Shown: positions 11,594 to 23,029, counted from the first letter of the stretch. The stretch is DNA of 64,000 bases from Prorocentrum cordatum (GCA_963575745.1 CAUYUJ010021157.1:18501-82500); one strand, 5' to 3'. The notes: a model not told the origin generated them from the letters alone. Numbers and translations: made by a program.

Positions 11594-12860
11594 AGGAGGA
11601 GGAGGAGGGGGGGAGGAGGAGGAGAGGAGGGAGGAGGAGGAGGAGGGAGAGGAGGAGGAGAGAGGGAGGAGGAGAGAGGAGGAGGAGGAGGAGGAGGAGG
11701 AGGAGGAGGACGGGCTCTTATGGTCCGTGACTGGGGCTGGGCCGACCGGCGGCCGAGGGCCGCGGAGGCCGGCGGGGGGCAGAGGGGGCAAGGAGGACGG
11801 CCGAGCCCCGCGCGCGGCAGCTCTCTGACTGCCCCTCGAAGGCGCACAGGGTGTCGCAGTCCTGGCGCGGGGGGAGGCTCGAGGCGCGAGGCTCGAGGCT
11901 CGAGGATGCAGAGGTCCTCTCTGCTGCCCACGAGGGGCTGCGGGCGCGCGCCCTGCCTCCTTCCCCTCCCTCCTCCTCCTCCTTCCTTCCCCTCCTGCCC
12001 CTCCCCCTCCGTTCTCCTCCCCCTCCTTCCCCTCCCTCCTCCTCCTTCCTTCCCCGTCCACCCTCCTGTCCCCCCCCCTGCCCCTCCTTCCCCCTCGCTC
12101 CCACGACTCGCTGGGCCGCGGTGGATCCCGGCCGGCCGGCCGCTTTCGGGCCGAGGCGCTGCCGTGCGCTCTGGGAGAAGGGGGGCTCGAGGAGCGGCCG
12201 GGCGCGGGCGGCCGAGCGCGACGCGCCGAGCGCGGGTCGAGCGGCCCCCCCGAGCGCCACGAGGAGGGGCCCTCGCCAGGGGCGAGCGGCGGGGGAGGAG
12301 GGGGGCCGAGGCCCCTATAGGCCCCTGGAGGTGGGCCTCGTCCGTCCCGCAGCTGCGCTTCTCTGTTGGATGCTCGTTCTGGGGGCCTCGCTGGAGCCGC
12401 TCGCTCCACTCGTGCGTCGATGCTGCGTCGAACGTCCGCCGACTGGGGCCAGAGGAGGAGGAGGCGGAGGAGAGGGAAAGGGAAGCGGCCCATACCCCTC
12501 CGTGCGCGGCCCCTGCTCGGCGGATCCCCTTCTCTGAGGGCCCTGGCGCGCGGACCGGCCCGCGGAGGAACAGCCAGAGGCCAGACGTTCGCTCTGGAGG
12601 CCGGGGCCCACCTCCTCCTCCTCCTCCTCCTCCTCTTCCTCCTCCCTTTCCTCCTCTTCCTCCTCCTCTTCATCCTCCTCCTCCACCTCCTCCTCCTCCT
12701 CCTCTTCCTCCTCCTCCTCCACCTCCTCCTCCTCCTCCTCCTCTCCCCCTCCTCCTCCTTTCCTCCTCCTCCTCCTCCCTTTCCTCCTCCCCCTCCTCCT
12801 TCTCCTCCTCCTCCTCCTCCTCCTCCTCCTCTTCCTCCTCCTTCTCCTCCCCCCCTCGCG
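11594..12860. repeat. GGA tract, GC-rich spacer and two CCT tracts
   Basis: A GGA/AGG tract (11,594-11,712) is followed by very GC-rich sequence containing CTCGAGG repeats (about 11,876-11,905), a CCT tract (about 11,950-12,085), more GC-rich sequence and a 250-bp CCT tract (12,610-12,860). Frames of 400-800 codons crossing this interval have compositions dictated by the tracts. Confidence 0.8.
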
Positions 12861-13080
12861 CCCCTTCTTACGTCGCTGTCCACGGCCGTGGGCCAGGCAG
12901 TGCCAGGGGGGGAATTGCTCTGTTACACCGAGGCACACGCCCCACCAACCACCGGCACAAGGCAGCCACTGTGCCTCGACGACGAGCACCGTGCCTCGAG
13001 GAGAAGGGGGCCGGCAAGGGGACTGGCTGGGATGGTAGAAAGCCCTGCTCGGGATGGGCCATCGTGCGGCGGGTGTGCGC

Positions 13081-13441
13081 GCGTGTGTGTGTGTGTGTGT
13101 GTTGTGTGTGTGTGTGTTGTGTGTTGTGTGTTGTGTGTGTTGTGTGTGTTGTGTGTGTGTTGTGTGTGTTGTGTGTGTGTTGTGTGTGTGTGTTGTGTGT
13201 GTTGTGTGTGTGTTGTGTGTGTTGTGTGTGTTGTGCGTGTGTGTGCTGTGTGTGTTGTGTGTGTTGTGTATGTTGTGTATGGTGTGTATGTTGTGTATGT
13301 TGTGTGTTGTGTGTTGTGTGTTGTGTGTTGTGTGTTGTTTGTGTTGTGTGTTGTGTGTTGTGTTTGTTGTGTTTGTTGTGTGTGTGTGTTGTGTGTTGTG
13401 TGTTGTGTGTGTTGTGTGTTGTGTGTGTTGTGTGTGTGTGT
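13081..13441. repeat. GTGTTGTG microsatellite
   Basis: About 360 bp of GT dinucleotides broken at intervals of 6-12 bases by an extra T (TGTGTGTTGTG). It produces Cys/Val frames on one strand and His/Thr/Asn frames on the other. Confidence 0.95.
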
Positions 13442-13998
13442 GAAAACCGATGCTGGAGAGGGCCGCTTTGCCTCCAGCACGAGGGTCGAGCCAATGCTTC
13501 TGCAGCATCAACAAGCATAGCACGTGGTGCAAGCTATGCGGCCGATTTCGGAATCCCTGAGCCCAAAAACGTGTTCATCTCTTCGGAGCGCGTCTTTTAC
13601 TTCCGCCGCCTTCCGCCGGGGTCGGGAACTGGGCAGCGTGTCGCGCCGAAGCGCAAGTGGGCCAGAAACAGCGGAGCGACACGCGGGCCCAGAGCTCCCG
13701 ACCGCAAACGAGTGCAGAGCGGTGGTGCCTTTGAAACAACCTCCTCCCTCCTCCCTCCTCACTCCTCCCTCCTCTCGCCTCCCGCCTCCCGCCTCCCGCT
13801 TCCCCCGTGTCATCTTGCTGGCTCTTGCGAAACCGACGCTTACCGACTCCAGTGGACGCTGATCGACGCTGGGTCGACGCTGAATCGACGCTCAAGCGGC
13901 GCCCCCTGCTCGATTTCCAGACGCCAGCGCACGCGAATGCAAGCCAAGGACGGCACTGCGAACGAGGCTCCCAGGACCTGCTCCCGAATCAGAAGGTG
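13442..13998. other. Unassigned sequence with a CCTCCC tract
   Basis: Contains a CCTCCCTCCTC tract (13,738-13,810) and mixed sequence on either side. No supported gene. Confidence 0.4.
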
Positions 13999-14211
13999 GT
14001 GTAGGGAGAAAAGAAAAGACATAAACATACACACTAAGAGGTCCGCGTGGATTTCTCGGATCGGCTCCAGACCCCCCTCTCTGGCGCGAGGAGCGCGCCA
14101 GGGGCGTCGCCGGAGGCGCCGCTGAAAGGGCCCCAACGCCGATCCGAGAAAACCGCGCGGACCTCCGAGTTTTTATGTTTACGTTTATGTCATTGTCTGT
14201 TCCCCTACAAA
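13999..14211. mobile_element. Palindromic TIR element, copy 1
   Basis: Inverted termini read GTAGGGAGAAAAG then GACATAAACATA on the left and TTTATGTCATTG then TTCCCCTAC on the right. Inside, GTCCGCGTGGATTTCTCGGATC pairs with GATCCGAGAAAACCGCGCGGAC. The core holds two smaller palindromes around GCGCGCCAG and GGCGCCGC. There is no ORF, so a non-autonomous element is likely. On the minus strand the right end lies directly beside the donor of the candidate exon at 14,214-14,424. The left flank reads on the minus strand as a pyrimidine tract (CTTTTCTTTTCTCCC) ending in GGGAGCAG, like a splice acceptor. Confidence 0.75.
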
Positions 14212-14213
14212 AC

Positions 14214-14424
14214 CCCACTGGATCCCGACTCTTGCCGAGCGCCCCCGCCGCGCCGGGAAGGGCTCCTCGCCGTCGCCCTCCTCGCCGCCCTCCGCCGTCG
14301 TCGTCGGGCCGGCCGCCGCAGGCTCCGCCGCGCTGGCCGTGGGCACCGGCGTCGACGCGGCTTTGGCGTGGGCGCCGGCGGTGTCCTCGGCGCGGGCGTC
14401 GGTCGTACCCCTACCACCGGAGGC
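14214..14424 (-). CDS. Possible Ala/Thr/Glu-rich exon
   Basis: An open minus-strand frame reads EASGGRGTTDARAEDTAG, then HAKAASTPVPTASAAEP, GGEEGDGEEPFP and ARRGRSARVGIQ, with strongly G/C-ending codons. A plausible acceptor (GCTCTGGAG then GCCTCC) precedes it at 14,425. A GT (CAGTGGG then GTTTTG) follows at 14,213, exactly where the palindromic TIR element begins. The composition suggests a disordered linker and I do not recognise a family. Chance openness of GC-rich DNA is the main alternative. Confidence 0.3.
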
Positions 14425-14835
14425 CTCCAGAGCCGAGCGGGGCGCAGAAGGACATGCGGGTGCTATGCGCCAAACCTGGAGGCGCACGTCCGGACGGAGC
14501 ACATGGCACAAGCGCCTTGTGGGACATCGTTGCCCAAGCGGTATGGCCAGAACGCGCCCGCCACTGAGCATATCCTATACCATGTTGCTCAGCGAGCGCG
14601 TCGCCCCTGGGGTACAGACGCACACATAGTACACATAGTACAAGAATGCTTGGGTGATGCCAACCGAGCCCAGACATGATCGCATCGTGAAGATCACGGC
14701 GGGAGGTCTTTGGCAAGTTTGGGCTGTGTGGGGCCAGCGCTGGGCCCCAGGAGCGTCCAAAAGCGACTCAGACCCTGGAACGTCTGGAGACACTGTATTA
14801 CAACAGTCAAGACAACGCTCGTCTGGGATTTGGTT
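14425..14835. other. Unassigned sequence
   Basis: Mixed sequence. Overlapping frames on both strands of about 100 codons without recognisable motifs. Confidence 0.35.
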
Positions 14836-14975
14836 CTGAGTAGATGGGGTCAGCGGATCGCGCCGCATCGGCGATTCATCGGCGACGAATCGGCGACTCG
14901 GGCTCCCCATCGAGCCGCATCGCCGATGCGGCGCGATCCGCCGACCCCATTTACTCGGATCCCGTCTGGGAGGCC
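14836..14975. mobile_element. TIR element, GATGGGGTCGG family, copy 1
   Basis: The left arm (GAGTAGATGGGGTCAGCGG then ATCGCGCCGCATCGGCGAT) is inverted in the right arm (ATCGCCGATGCGGCGCGAT then CCGCCGACCCCATTTACTC). The loop contains further ATCGGCGA units. Related copies lie near 36.8, 51.6 and 59.5 kb. Confidence 0.75.
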
Positions 14976-15353
14976 TGGGACCACCGTCGTTGCTGGGAGG
15001 GCGTTCCCCTCGATGATCCTCAGAGCGCGCGTTGGGACCACCGTGTGATTGTCCACAAGAGCCCTTCGCATACGGCGCAGGCGGTGCAGCGAGGACAAGC
15101 ACACGCTGCGCATTGTCTGTGGAGCTGAATGGCAAAAGCACGCCTTGGGCTAACAGACGTCCTGAAAAGCATCGATCACCCTCTTGACCACGGCGACGCT
15201 GGCACCAGCGTCGTCGTTGCGGAGGCTCTCTGATCGTCGTCGCCTGGTGGGCGCCGCCCTCCTACGGTCGAGCTTGATTGGAGAGGACAGCCGATAGGAC
15301 ACGAGACGCTCCCGAAGGCCACCTTGCCACAATAATGTAGAAGGCACGGGCCG
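14976..15353. other. Unassigned sequence
   Basis: No supported gene between two TIR elements. Confidence 0.35.
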
Positions 15354-15524
15354 CTAGACTCAGGTCGGGCGTGTCCCCCTACAGCGCTACAAGCGGATTG
15401 TTGGCGAAAAAAATAAGATACCCCCAAATAGTCTAACAATACTCAAGAAATAGCCCCCATACTATTTTTAAAACTATTTCTCGAATATTCCTCTTGTAGA
15501 GGCACAGGCCCGAATTAATGCTAG
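15354..15524. mobile_element. TIR element, TCGGGC family, 171 bp
   Basis: Left end CTAGACTCAGGTCGGGCGTG then TCCCCCTACAG. Right end CTTGTAGAGGCACAGGCCCG then AATTAATGCTAG. These are imperfect inverted repeats of about 31 bp. The A+T-rich interior (AATACTC, CTATTT motifs) matches the copy at 27,773-27,943. No ORF, so a MITE-type element. Confidence 0.8.
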
Positions 15525-15545
15525 ACCCAGGACGCAACGACACCC

Positions 15546-15735
15546 TGGATCTGGCAGGGCCGACCTGCTCATCAACCTGGACGGTATCGGCCCCGACGGC
15601 GATGGCGTCGCCTTCGTTGTTTCGCAAGTTTTTTGGGGGGTGGCCCTGGAGGTTGGAGAGGCCCCAGCTGGACGCGTGTCGGAACGCCTGCAACGGCGGG
15701 CATCGGAGAGGGGCTCTGGGGACAGGCTCCGTTGA
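15546..15735 (+). CDS. Possible exon, unknown protein
   Basis: One plus-strand frame without a start codon reads GRADLLINLDGIGPDGDG, then VAFVVSQVFWGVALEVGEAP and AGRVSERLQRR before a TGA at 15,733. Codons end mostly in C or G and the alternation of hydrophobic and acidic residues looks protein-like. No family is recognised. Other frames of the same DNA are also open, so chance is possible. Confidence 0.25.
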
Positions 15736-16254
15736 GCTGCTTCGGGGGTCCTCCTCTTTGCCCCTGCTGCTGCCAAGTCCTGCCCACGACGACCGAGCGT
15801 CGGGGGCGGATGATCCTGGGGACGCTCCTGGCCCTTCGGATCGGCCTCCGCTCTGAGGGTCTCTGAACCTCGTGCAGGAGCCTTGTGCAGAGGCTCTGGC
15901 AGTCTCCGAGGACCTCCAGGAGCGCCTGGGGTGTCAGGCCCAGGACGGCACCGAAACTTGCCACCTCCTCCCTCTCCCCCCCTGGAACCTGCCACTGAGA
16001 AACAACGGAAACCCTCGGGGGAAATCACGCCCAGAACCATAATCCCGATCTTTCTGCGGCACGTCTCGAGCCGGATCGATCCAAGGTGGTCCCGCGGCCC
16101 GAAACGGAGGAAGCAGCGCCCGGTGTGACAGGGTTGGAGCGCGCCCTATCTCACGGACCCCCTCGTCCTTCGAGAACCGTCGATCAACGATCGACGGGCA
16201 GCAGGATCGACGCAGCGCCTCTGTGGGCCCCGGAAACAGCAGGGCCGTTTTGTC

Positions 16255-16445
16255 ACCGTTTCCAAAAACATGTCCCTTGAAAATGGAAACGGCAAAAAAA
16301 CGGCGACCGGAAACGGCCAAAAAACGGCTCCAGGATTGGAACCGGAGCCGGAACCGGTCAAATAACGGCGACGGATCCGGTAACAAAACGGCGTCGGAAC
16401 CGGCAACAAAAACGGCAAAACGGAACCGGTAACAAAAACGGCCCC
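16255..16445. repeat. Degenerate AACGGC/AAACGG minisatellite
   Basis: Irregular units of AACGGCAAAAAAACGG, GGAACCGG and TAACAAAACGG repeat about ten times. Confidence 0.7.
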
Positions 16446-16604
16446 GTCGCTTCCAGGGCCCACGCCTCATTCCCGAGCGGACTCGGGCGCCCGTGCGCGC
16501 GGGAGGCGCCAGCGAGGACGCGCAGCAGAGGTGCCCGAGCGGCGGGGGACGCCGTCTCATGGCGCAGGCGGGGGGCCCTGCTGCAGAGCAGGGGGCTCCT
16601 CCCC

Positions 16605-16750
16605 TCCTCCTCCTCGTTTTTCCTCGTTCCTCCTCCTCCTCCTCCTCCTCCTCCTCCTCCTCCTCCTCCTCCTCGTTCCTCCTCCTCCTCCTCCTCCTCG
16701 TTCCTCCCCCTCCTCCTCGTTCCTCCTGCTCCTCCTCCTCGTTCCTCCTG
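16605..16750. repeat. CCT tract with CTCGTTCCT interruptions
   Basis: CTCCTC triplets with five CTCGTTCCTCC interruptions; it abuts the ~100-bp satellite. Confidence 0.85.
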
Positions 16751-16754
16751 AAAG

Positions 16755-17605
16755 TGGCGAGGGTTTCGCAGATCGCAGCACCCCGATCATTGCGAGGTCT
16801 ACTCTGAACCCGCGGATGGCAACACTGCGCTGCCCCCACAAGCAGCCTTTGAAACGTGGCGACAGTTTCGCACATCGCAGCCCCCCAGGGACGGCGAAGT
16901 CCAATCTGTACCCGCGTAACGCGCCGCCCCCCAGCAGTCCTCGAATGTGGCGACAAGTTTGCAGATCGCAACCGCCAAGAGATGGCGTGATACATTCTGA
17001 ATCCGCGTGTGGGCCAGCCGCCATCGAAAGTGGCAACAGTTTCGCAGATCGCAGCCCCACAGGGGTTGCGAGGTCTAATCTGAATCTGCGTGGGACGTCC
17101 TTTCGCTGCCCCCCCCCCAAGCAGCCCTCGAAGGTGGCAATGGTTTCCAAATCGCAGCCCCCGAGGGATGGCGAGGTCTCATTCGAGTCCGCATATGGCG
17201 TCACTGTGCTGCCCTACCGAGCAGCCCTCGAGAGTAGCAACAATTTCGCAGATCGCGGCCCCCCAAAGGATGGCCAGGTCGAATATGGCTCCGTGTATGG
17301 CGACATTGTGCTGCCCATCTCCCCCCCAGCAGCCCTCGATATCGGTGACAGTTTGGCAAATAACAGCTCCCCCAGGGAAGGCGAGGTCTAATCTGACCCC
17401 GCGTATGGCAACACTGTGCCTGTCCCCCCGCAATCGTCGAAAGAGGCGGCAGTTTCGCAGATCGCACGTGGCGACAGTTTCTCAGACCGCAGACCCCCAG
17501 GAATGGCGAGGTCGAATCTGAATCCGCGTATGGCGTCTCTGTGCTGGCGCCCCCAAGCAGCCTTTGAAAGTGGCGACTGTTTCGCAGATGGCAGCCCCCC
17601 AGAGG
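16755..17605. repeat. ~100-bp tandem satellite, 9-10 copies
   Basis: The anchor GTGGCGACAGTTTCGCAGATCG, with substitutions, recurs near 16,755, 16,855, 16,940, 17,028, 17,130, 17,233, 17,340, 17,440, 17,465 and 17,567. Each unit also carries ATGGCGAGGTCTAATCTGAA and a CCGCGTATGGC block. One unit near 17,465 is much shortened. Confidence 0.8.
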
Positions 17606-17959
17606 GGAGGGGGAGGGGGGGGGGACGTCTGGAAGTAACGCAGGTACAGGCAATATCCTCCTTTCCTCCCCTGTCCAGCTCTGCCTCCCTCCTGCTGATA
17701 CTTGCCGCGTCTCACCTTCTCTTCCACCGCCCAGCCCAGCTCGAGGCATTGGAGGGCGGGCTTTCACGAAACACCCGGCGTGCCGGGATACTGCCGCTCA
17801 TTGGGGTGTGCGGCGCCAGACTGATGGAGAAGGAAAAACAGGTTTCCTCCAAGCGTTGACATCGTGATTATCCAGACAATCATCACAGCAGTCAATACAT
17901 TGGCAGAGAGTTCACACGAGGATTGCATCATCAGCGTGATAGAGACCCTAAGGGATTTG

Positions 17960-18165
17960 GATGCCCGAAATGGGTACGGAAAGAATGGGTACAATGCCCA
18001 ACAACACATGTTCCCAAACCAGCAGCGGCCGCTGTTGGGCAGGCGGCCTTCTGTCTCGAATGGACACAGGCCGCGGCGGCGTGGACAGCGAGTCCTGTTC
18101 AAACTGAACAGGAACTGCTGTTGCGCATTGTAGCCATCCTTTCCGTACCCCTTTCGTTCGTGCGG
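17960..18165. mobile_element. TIR element, GGGTACGGAAAG family
   Basis: Left arm GGGTACGGAAAGAATGGGTA then CAATGCCCAACAACA. Right arm TGTTGCGCATTGTAGCCATC then CTTTCCGTACCC. Together they form an inverted repeat of about 40 bp. The interior (CGGCCTTCTGTCTCGAATGG and following) recurs with the right arm at 60,620-60,745 and in degenerate form at 53,555-53,612. Confidence 0.8.
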
Positions 18166-18835
18166 AAGAGAGCCCTGTGGGATTCAGAGGACGGGAGGGA
18201 GGCGGGAGGCCGCGACCGCAGCGCTGACCAAGGAGGGCTGGGAATTCAGAAGGGGCGCGGATCCAGGGGGCTCCCGAGAACGGTGGGCCGCCGCAAGTGG
18301 CGGGGCCTGCAGGGAGCTCCAACGGGGGGGGCCCACGTCAGAACTGGCCCCGATGGGAGAGCTCAACGAGTTGCCCTTGGAGAAGATCCAGGTGCCCCTC
18401 CTCCTGATCCTACCAATGCGGTCGGAAACTTTTGGGGTTGAGCAGGACCGACCGTCCCGGCATTCCTATAGGTCTACGACGAAATATTCTTAGACACCAA
18501 AAATGTTCGAATCACACAAGCAATGTTTTTAGAACATCAGCCCGATACACTCAAAACTTATGCTAAGAAATCTTCCAGTAAGAAATTGAGACCCAGCTTC
18601 GCTGAATTTCTTAGCCCCCTTGCGAGAGCCAGCTTTGAAACGTGCAATTTCTTAGCGCAGCGCGACGCCAGTATGAAGATTGTGCCAGTGATTGTGCCGA
18701 TTGCGGCGCCGGGGGCTCTGCAGCAAACAACATACATGAACACGTCAAAATCTGGGCGAGGATCTGGGTGGTGATCTGGGGGAATATCCGGGGGAACAGC
18801 CAGAGCAACATCCGGAAGGCGATCTATGGAAATCT
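18166..18835. other. Unassigned left flank of the 12-bp array
   Basis: No supported gene. TAAGAAATTGAGACCCAGCTT near 18,574 resembles TAAGAAATGTTGAGAACCAGC on the far side of the array (about 20,733), so the flanks share sequence. Confidence 0.4.
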
Positions 18836-18839
18836 GTAA

Positions 18840-20672
18840 GAAGATCTGGGGGAAGATGTGGAGGAAGATCTGGAGAAATATCTGCAGAAACATATGGAGG
18901 GAGATCTGGGGGAGTATTTGGATGAACGCGCGGGGAACAAGCTAGAGGAAGATCTCGATGAAGATCTGGAGGAAGCTCTGGAGGAAGATCTGGAGGAAGA
19001 TCTGGAGAAAGATCTGGAGGAAGATTTGGAGGAAGATCTCGAGGAACCTCTGGAGGAAGATCTGGAGGAAGATCTGGAGGAAGATCTGGAAGACGATCTG
19101 GAGGAAGATCTGGAGGAAGACCTGGAGGAAGAACTGGAGGAAGATGTGGAGGAAGATGTGGAGGAAGATGTGGAGGAAGATGTGGAGGAAGATGTTGAGG
19201 AAAATGTGGAGGAAGATGTGGAGGAAAATGTGGAGGAAGATGTGGAGGAAGATGTGGAGGAAGATGTGGGGGAAGATCTGGAGGAAGATGTGGAGGAAGA
19301 TCTGCAAGAAGATGTGGAGGAAGATCTGCAGGAAAATCTGGAGGAAGATCTGGAAGAGAATCTGGAGGAAGATTTGGAGAAAGATCGGGAGGAAGAGTTC
19401 TGGAGGAAGATCTGGAGGAAGATCTGGAGGAATATTTGGAGGAAGGTCTGGAGGAAGATCTGGAGGAAGATCGGGAGGAAGATCCGGAGGAAGATCTGGA
19501 GGAAGATGGGAGTGGATATGGGAGAAGATCTGAAACGACGATCTGGGAAAAGATAAAGAGGAAGATCTGAAAGAAGATATTGGGACTCAGGAGAAGGAAG
19601 ATCTGGAGGAAGATCGGACGAGATGTGTGAAGACATTGATGGGGATTTGCGGGGAGATCTAAAGAAAGAGCATGCAAGCTGGAGGAAGATCTGGAGGAAG
19701 ATCTGGAGGGAGATTTGGGCAGATCTGGAGGAAGATCTGGAGAAAGATCTGGAGGAAGATTTCGAGGAACCTCTGGAGGAATATCTGGAGGAAGATCTGG
19801 AGGAAGATCAGGAGGAAGAGTTCTGGAGGAAGATCTGGAGGAAGATCTGGAGGAAGATCTGGAGGGAGCTGTGGAGGAAGGTCTGGCGGAAAATCTGGAG
19901 GAAAATCTGGAGGAAGATGTGGAGGAAGATCTGGAGGAAGATCTGGAGGACGATCTGGAGGAATATCTGGAGGAAGATCTGGAGGAATAGTTCTGGAAGA
20001 AGATCTGGAGAAAGATCTGGAGGAAGATCTGGAGGAAGCTCTGGAGGAAGATGTGGAGGAAGATGTGGAGGAAGATCTTGGGGAAGATCTGGAGGAAGAT
20101 CTGGAGGACGATCTGGAGGAAGATGTGGAGGAAGATCTGGAGGAAGATCTGGAGGAAAATCTGGAGGAAAATCTGGAGGAAGATCTGGAGGATGATCTGG
20201 AGGAAGATCTGGAGGAAGACCTGGAGGAAGATCTGGAGGAAGATCTGGGGGAAGATCTGGGGGAAGATCAAGAGAAACATCAGGGGAAAGATCTGGTGAA
20301 AGAGCTGCGTGGCGACCCGGAAGGAGATCGGGAGTAAGATCTGAGAGGCAATCTGAAGGAAGATCTGGTGCAAGATCTGGGGGAAGATCCAGGGGAAGAT
20401 CTGGGAGAACACCTGAAACAAGATCAGGGGAAAGATCTAGAGGAAGATCTCTATGAAGATCTGGGGGGAGATCTAAGGAGGGATTGATCTGGGCGAGGAT
20501 ATGAAGGAAGATCTGGGCGGAGATCTCTGAGAGGATTTGGGCGAAGATCTGGGGAAAACTCTCGGAGATAATACAGAAGAAGATCGGGAATACTATCTGG
20601 GGGAAGATCCAGAGGAAGATCTCGACGAAGATCTGGAAGAAGATCCCGAAGATCAAGAGGAAGATCAGTAAG
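18840..20672. repeat. 12-bp GAGGAAGATCTG array, 1.8 kb
   Basis: About 150 units of GAGGAAGATCTG and variants (GATGTG, GATTTG, AATCTG). Most units hold a BglII site (AGATCT). Because 12 is a multiple of three, long frames survive in several registers: EEDLEEDL and GRSGGRSGG on the plus strand, IFLQIFLQ and PPDLPPDL on the minus strand. An acidic or RSGG-repeat protein cannot be excluded, but no flanking coding exon is evident. Confidence 0.95.
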
Positions 20673-21180
20673 AAGATGCCGGCGTTAAGAAACTGAGCCA
20701 GTTTTCGGGAATTCGTTATCGAATTTTAAGAAATGTTGAGAACCAGCTTGGCGGGAGAGAGTTTCTTAACAGAAGATATGAGTGTATGCTAAACAAGACA
20801 GCCTCAGCCAGAAATGTTCTACGAACATTTGGGGCAGACCACACAAGGTTCTTAGCACATCCTCTGGTCGGCCGATCGGCGAGCTGGAACACTTCGCCAC
20901 TGCTCGATGGACCGCGCGTCCCTCCGCCGGTTCTCTTCCGCCTCGCCTCGGTTCGACGCGCTGCCGCCTCGCAAGGCACGGCTCGTCGCTGGGGCCACCG
21001 CCACGGCGCGCCATGCAACAAAAACGTCGCGTCTGCACAGCTCCAGTCCAGGCGGCAGAAGACTCCAGCAGCTCTTCAGGACAACGAGACAGCACTACAT
21101 ACATATTTATATAATTGATATGTATACATATATATATACAGAGAGAGAGGGAGAAACAACAAGAAAAAAGAGAGAGCACT
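20673..21180. other. Unassigned sequence with a TA run
   Basis: Flanking sequence of the 12-bp array, then mixed sequence, then TATATATA and GAGAGAGA near 21,120-21,175. No supported gene. Confidence 0.4.
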
Positions 21181-21189
21181 GTGGACTGG

Positions 21190-21460
21190 CCACGATGGGG
21201 GGCGACGCCGGGGAGAATTGGTGAGGGGCAGCGGTGGGGGGCAGCGATGGGAGGCAACGCTGAGAGGGGGATCAGTGGGGGGCAACGATCTGGGTAACGA
21301 GGGGCCACCGACCTTGGGAGCCCGGCATTCTCCACTGGTCTTGAGGGGCAGCGCAGGTGGGCGACAGCTGGGGGCAACGATGGAGGGCAACGATGCGCCA
21401 CCAACTTCGGCAGCCCGACGTCCCCCACCGTGCGTTAGCGCAAAGTCTAAATGCCTTGCA
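21190..21460. repeat. Degenerate GGGGCAACGATG minisatellite
   Basis: Short irregular units GGGGCAGCGATGG, GGCAACGATG and GGCAACGCTGAG recur about ten times. Confidence 0.6.
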
Positions 21461-21549
21461 GACACGACAAGCTGCTCAGACAAACGCACACAAACAGCAT
21501 CCGTCAATCCTCCCCCACACCCCTGTCTCAGTCGTCCTCATCATCGGCG

Positions 21550-21825
21550 TCGTCGTCCTCCTTCTCCTCCTCCTCCTCCTCCTCCTCCTCCTTTCTTCCT
21601 CCTCCTCGCAACGAGACCCCCCCATAGAATCCCCCATGCCTCTCCCTCGAAGCCCCCGAGAGCCTTTCTTTAACTCTGACGACCCCTTGCCCGCTTCGCC
21701 GTCGACGTCGTTCTCCTCCTCCTCCTCCTTCTCCTCTTCCTCCTCCTCCTCCTCCTCGTCCTCCTGCTCCTCCTCCTGCTCATCCTCCTCTTCCTCCTCC
21801 TCCTCCTCCTCCTGCTTGCGGCCCC
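21550..21825. repeat. CCT tracts
   Basis: Two CTCCTC runs (about 21,555-21,605 and 21,712-21,822) with a short non-repetitive spacer. Confidence 0.9.
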
Positions 21826-22003
21826 CCTCCCCCCCGTGCCGTGCGGCAAGTTCGTGTCGAGACAACCCCGGCGTTGGTTTCTGACACCGCGTGGATCGTT
21901 CAACCTAAAACGGCCGGCAGCTTTCCGATCGCCAGACCGGTCCATTTTGGGCAAATTCGCGGCCACTGGCGGCGTTCAATCTTGAACGCCAGCGGCGGGG
22001 TCG

Positions 22004-22320
22004 CTACCGCGTCGGCACGACACGAACCCACTGCTGCTGTAGAGCTCCCAAAGACCCCTGAGGACCCTCCAAGAGCCTCCCCTCCTTGCATCGCCCCGTC
22101 GCCGGCGCGGTCCTCCTCCGGCGCCTTCGTGCTAGAGCTGCCCTCCTCGAGTTGTTTCGTCGCGGGAGCGCCCTGGCCGGGAGGGCGATGGCAAAGAGGA
22201 GGACGACGGCGCCAGTGCGGAGGAGCACGACGATAGGCACGAAGAGAGGCGCGACCAGCGAGGGATACGCCATAGATCGCCCCGCGGGGTGCAGGGAGAA
22301 GACGAACTCATGGGCGGGCG
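22004..22320 (-). CDS. Possible exon with one membrane segment
   Basis: A minus-strand frame with an ATG at 22,273 and open sequence upstream (HEFVFSLHPAGRS) encodes a 24-residue hydrophobic stretch (LVAPLFVPIVVLL, then AVVLLFAIAL) followed by an Arg-rich tail (RRNNSRRAALARRRRRR). Codons end mainly in C or G. A single-pass membrane protein with a basic cytosolic flank would fit. No homologue is recognised and no splice sites can be fixed, so this remains a weak call. Confidence 0.3.
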
Positions 22321-22469
22321 GCGAAGTGGGGTGACACGGAGAGCCCCCATCACCCGCTAGGAAGTCTGCATCGGTCCCCGTTCACGTGGCGCGTGCGGGC
22401 GAGGCGACGCTGCGCGAGGACGGGAGAGGTCTTTCCCAGACACGTGGCTTGCCCAGCGGTCGTCCCCTG

Positions 22470-22990
22470 GTCACCTCGCGTGCCTGGTGGGCCCGCCAGG
22501 AGGGCCCCAAGTCCCCCAGGAGGTTCTCGTACATGGCCCAGGAGGGCCACTGGACGGCCCGAGACGCCTCCGAGACAGGCCAAGTGGCACCCCAGACGGC
22601 CCAAAGTCCCCCAAGAGGTTCCCAAGCATGGCCCAAGAGGGCGCCAAGACGGCCCGAGATGCTTCCAAGACAGACCAAGTGGCACCCCAGACGGCCCATC
22701 GTCCCCCGAGAGGTTCCCAAGCACGGCCCAAAAGAGGGCCCCAAGACGGCCCGAGATGCACCCAAGACGGCTCCATGAGGGTGCCCAGACGGGGGATCCG
22801 AACGGACGCCTCGAGCCCTCGCCGCCGAGCAGTGCCCGGGAGGCCCCCAGAAGGCCTCGAGGATGCCCCCCAAGAAGCCCCCAGGAAGCCCCTGGAGAGG
22901 CTTCCTGGAGGCCACCAAGAAGCCCCCCAAGAGTCTCCCCCAAAACGCCCCCTAAACTGCCCACCAGAGGCCCCCGAATGCGCTCCGGAG
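22470..22990. repeat. CCCAAGACGGCC-type degenerate array
   Basis: Irregular units built from CCCAAGAGG, CCCCAAGACGGCC, GAGGTTCCCAAGCA and CAAGTGGCACCCCAGACGGC. The same vocabulary recurs near 26.8-27.4, 31.9-32.1, 38.8-39.9, 55-56.3 and 56.6-57.1 kb, in both orientations. Confidence 0.75.
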
Positions 22991-23029
22991 AGACCCCGAC
23001 AAGCATCCCCTCCTCCTGTTCCTCCGCCT

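Noticed and set aside
11174-14125. Very long frames (569 codons minus, 801 codons plus) across the GGA, CCT and GT tracts
   Set aside because: Composition is set entirely by the simple repeats and GC-rich spacers. No domain, and frames on both strands are equally open.
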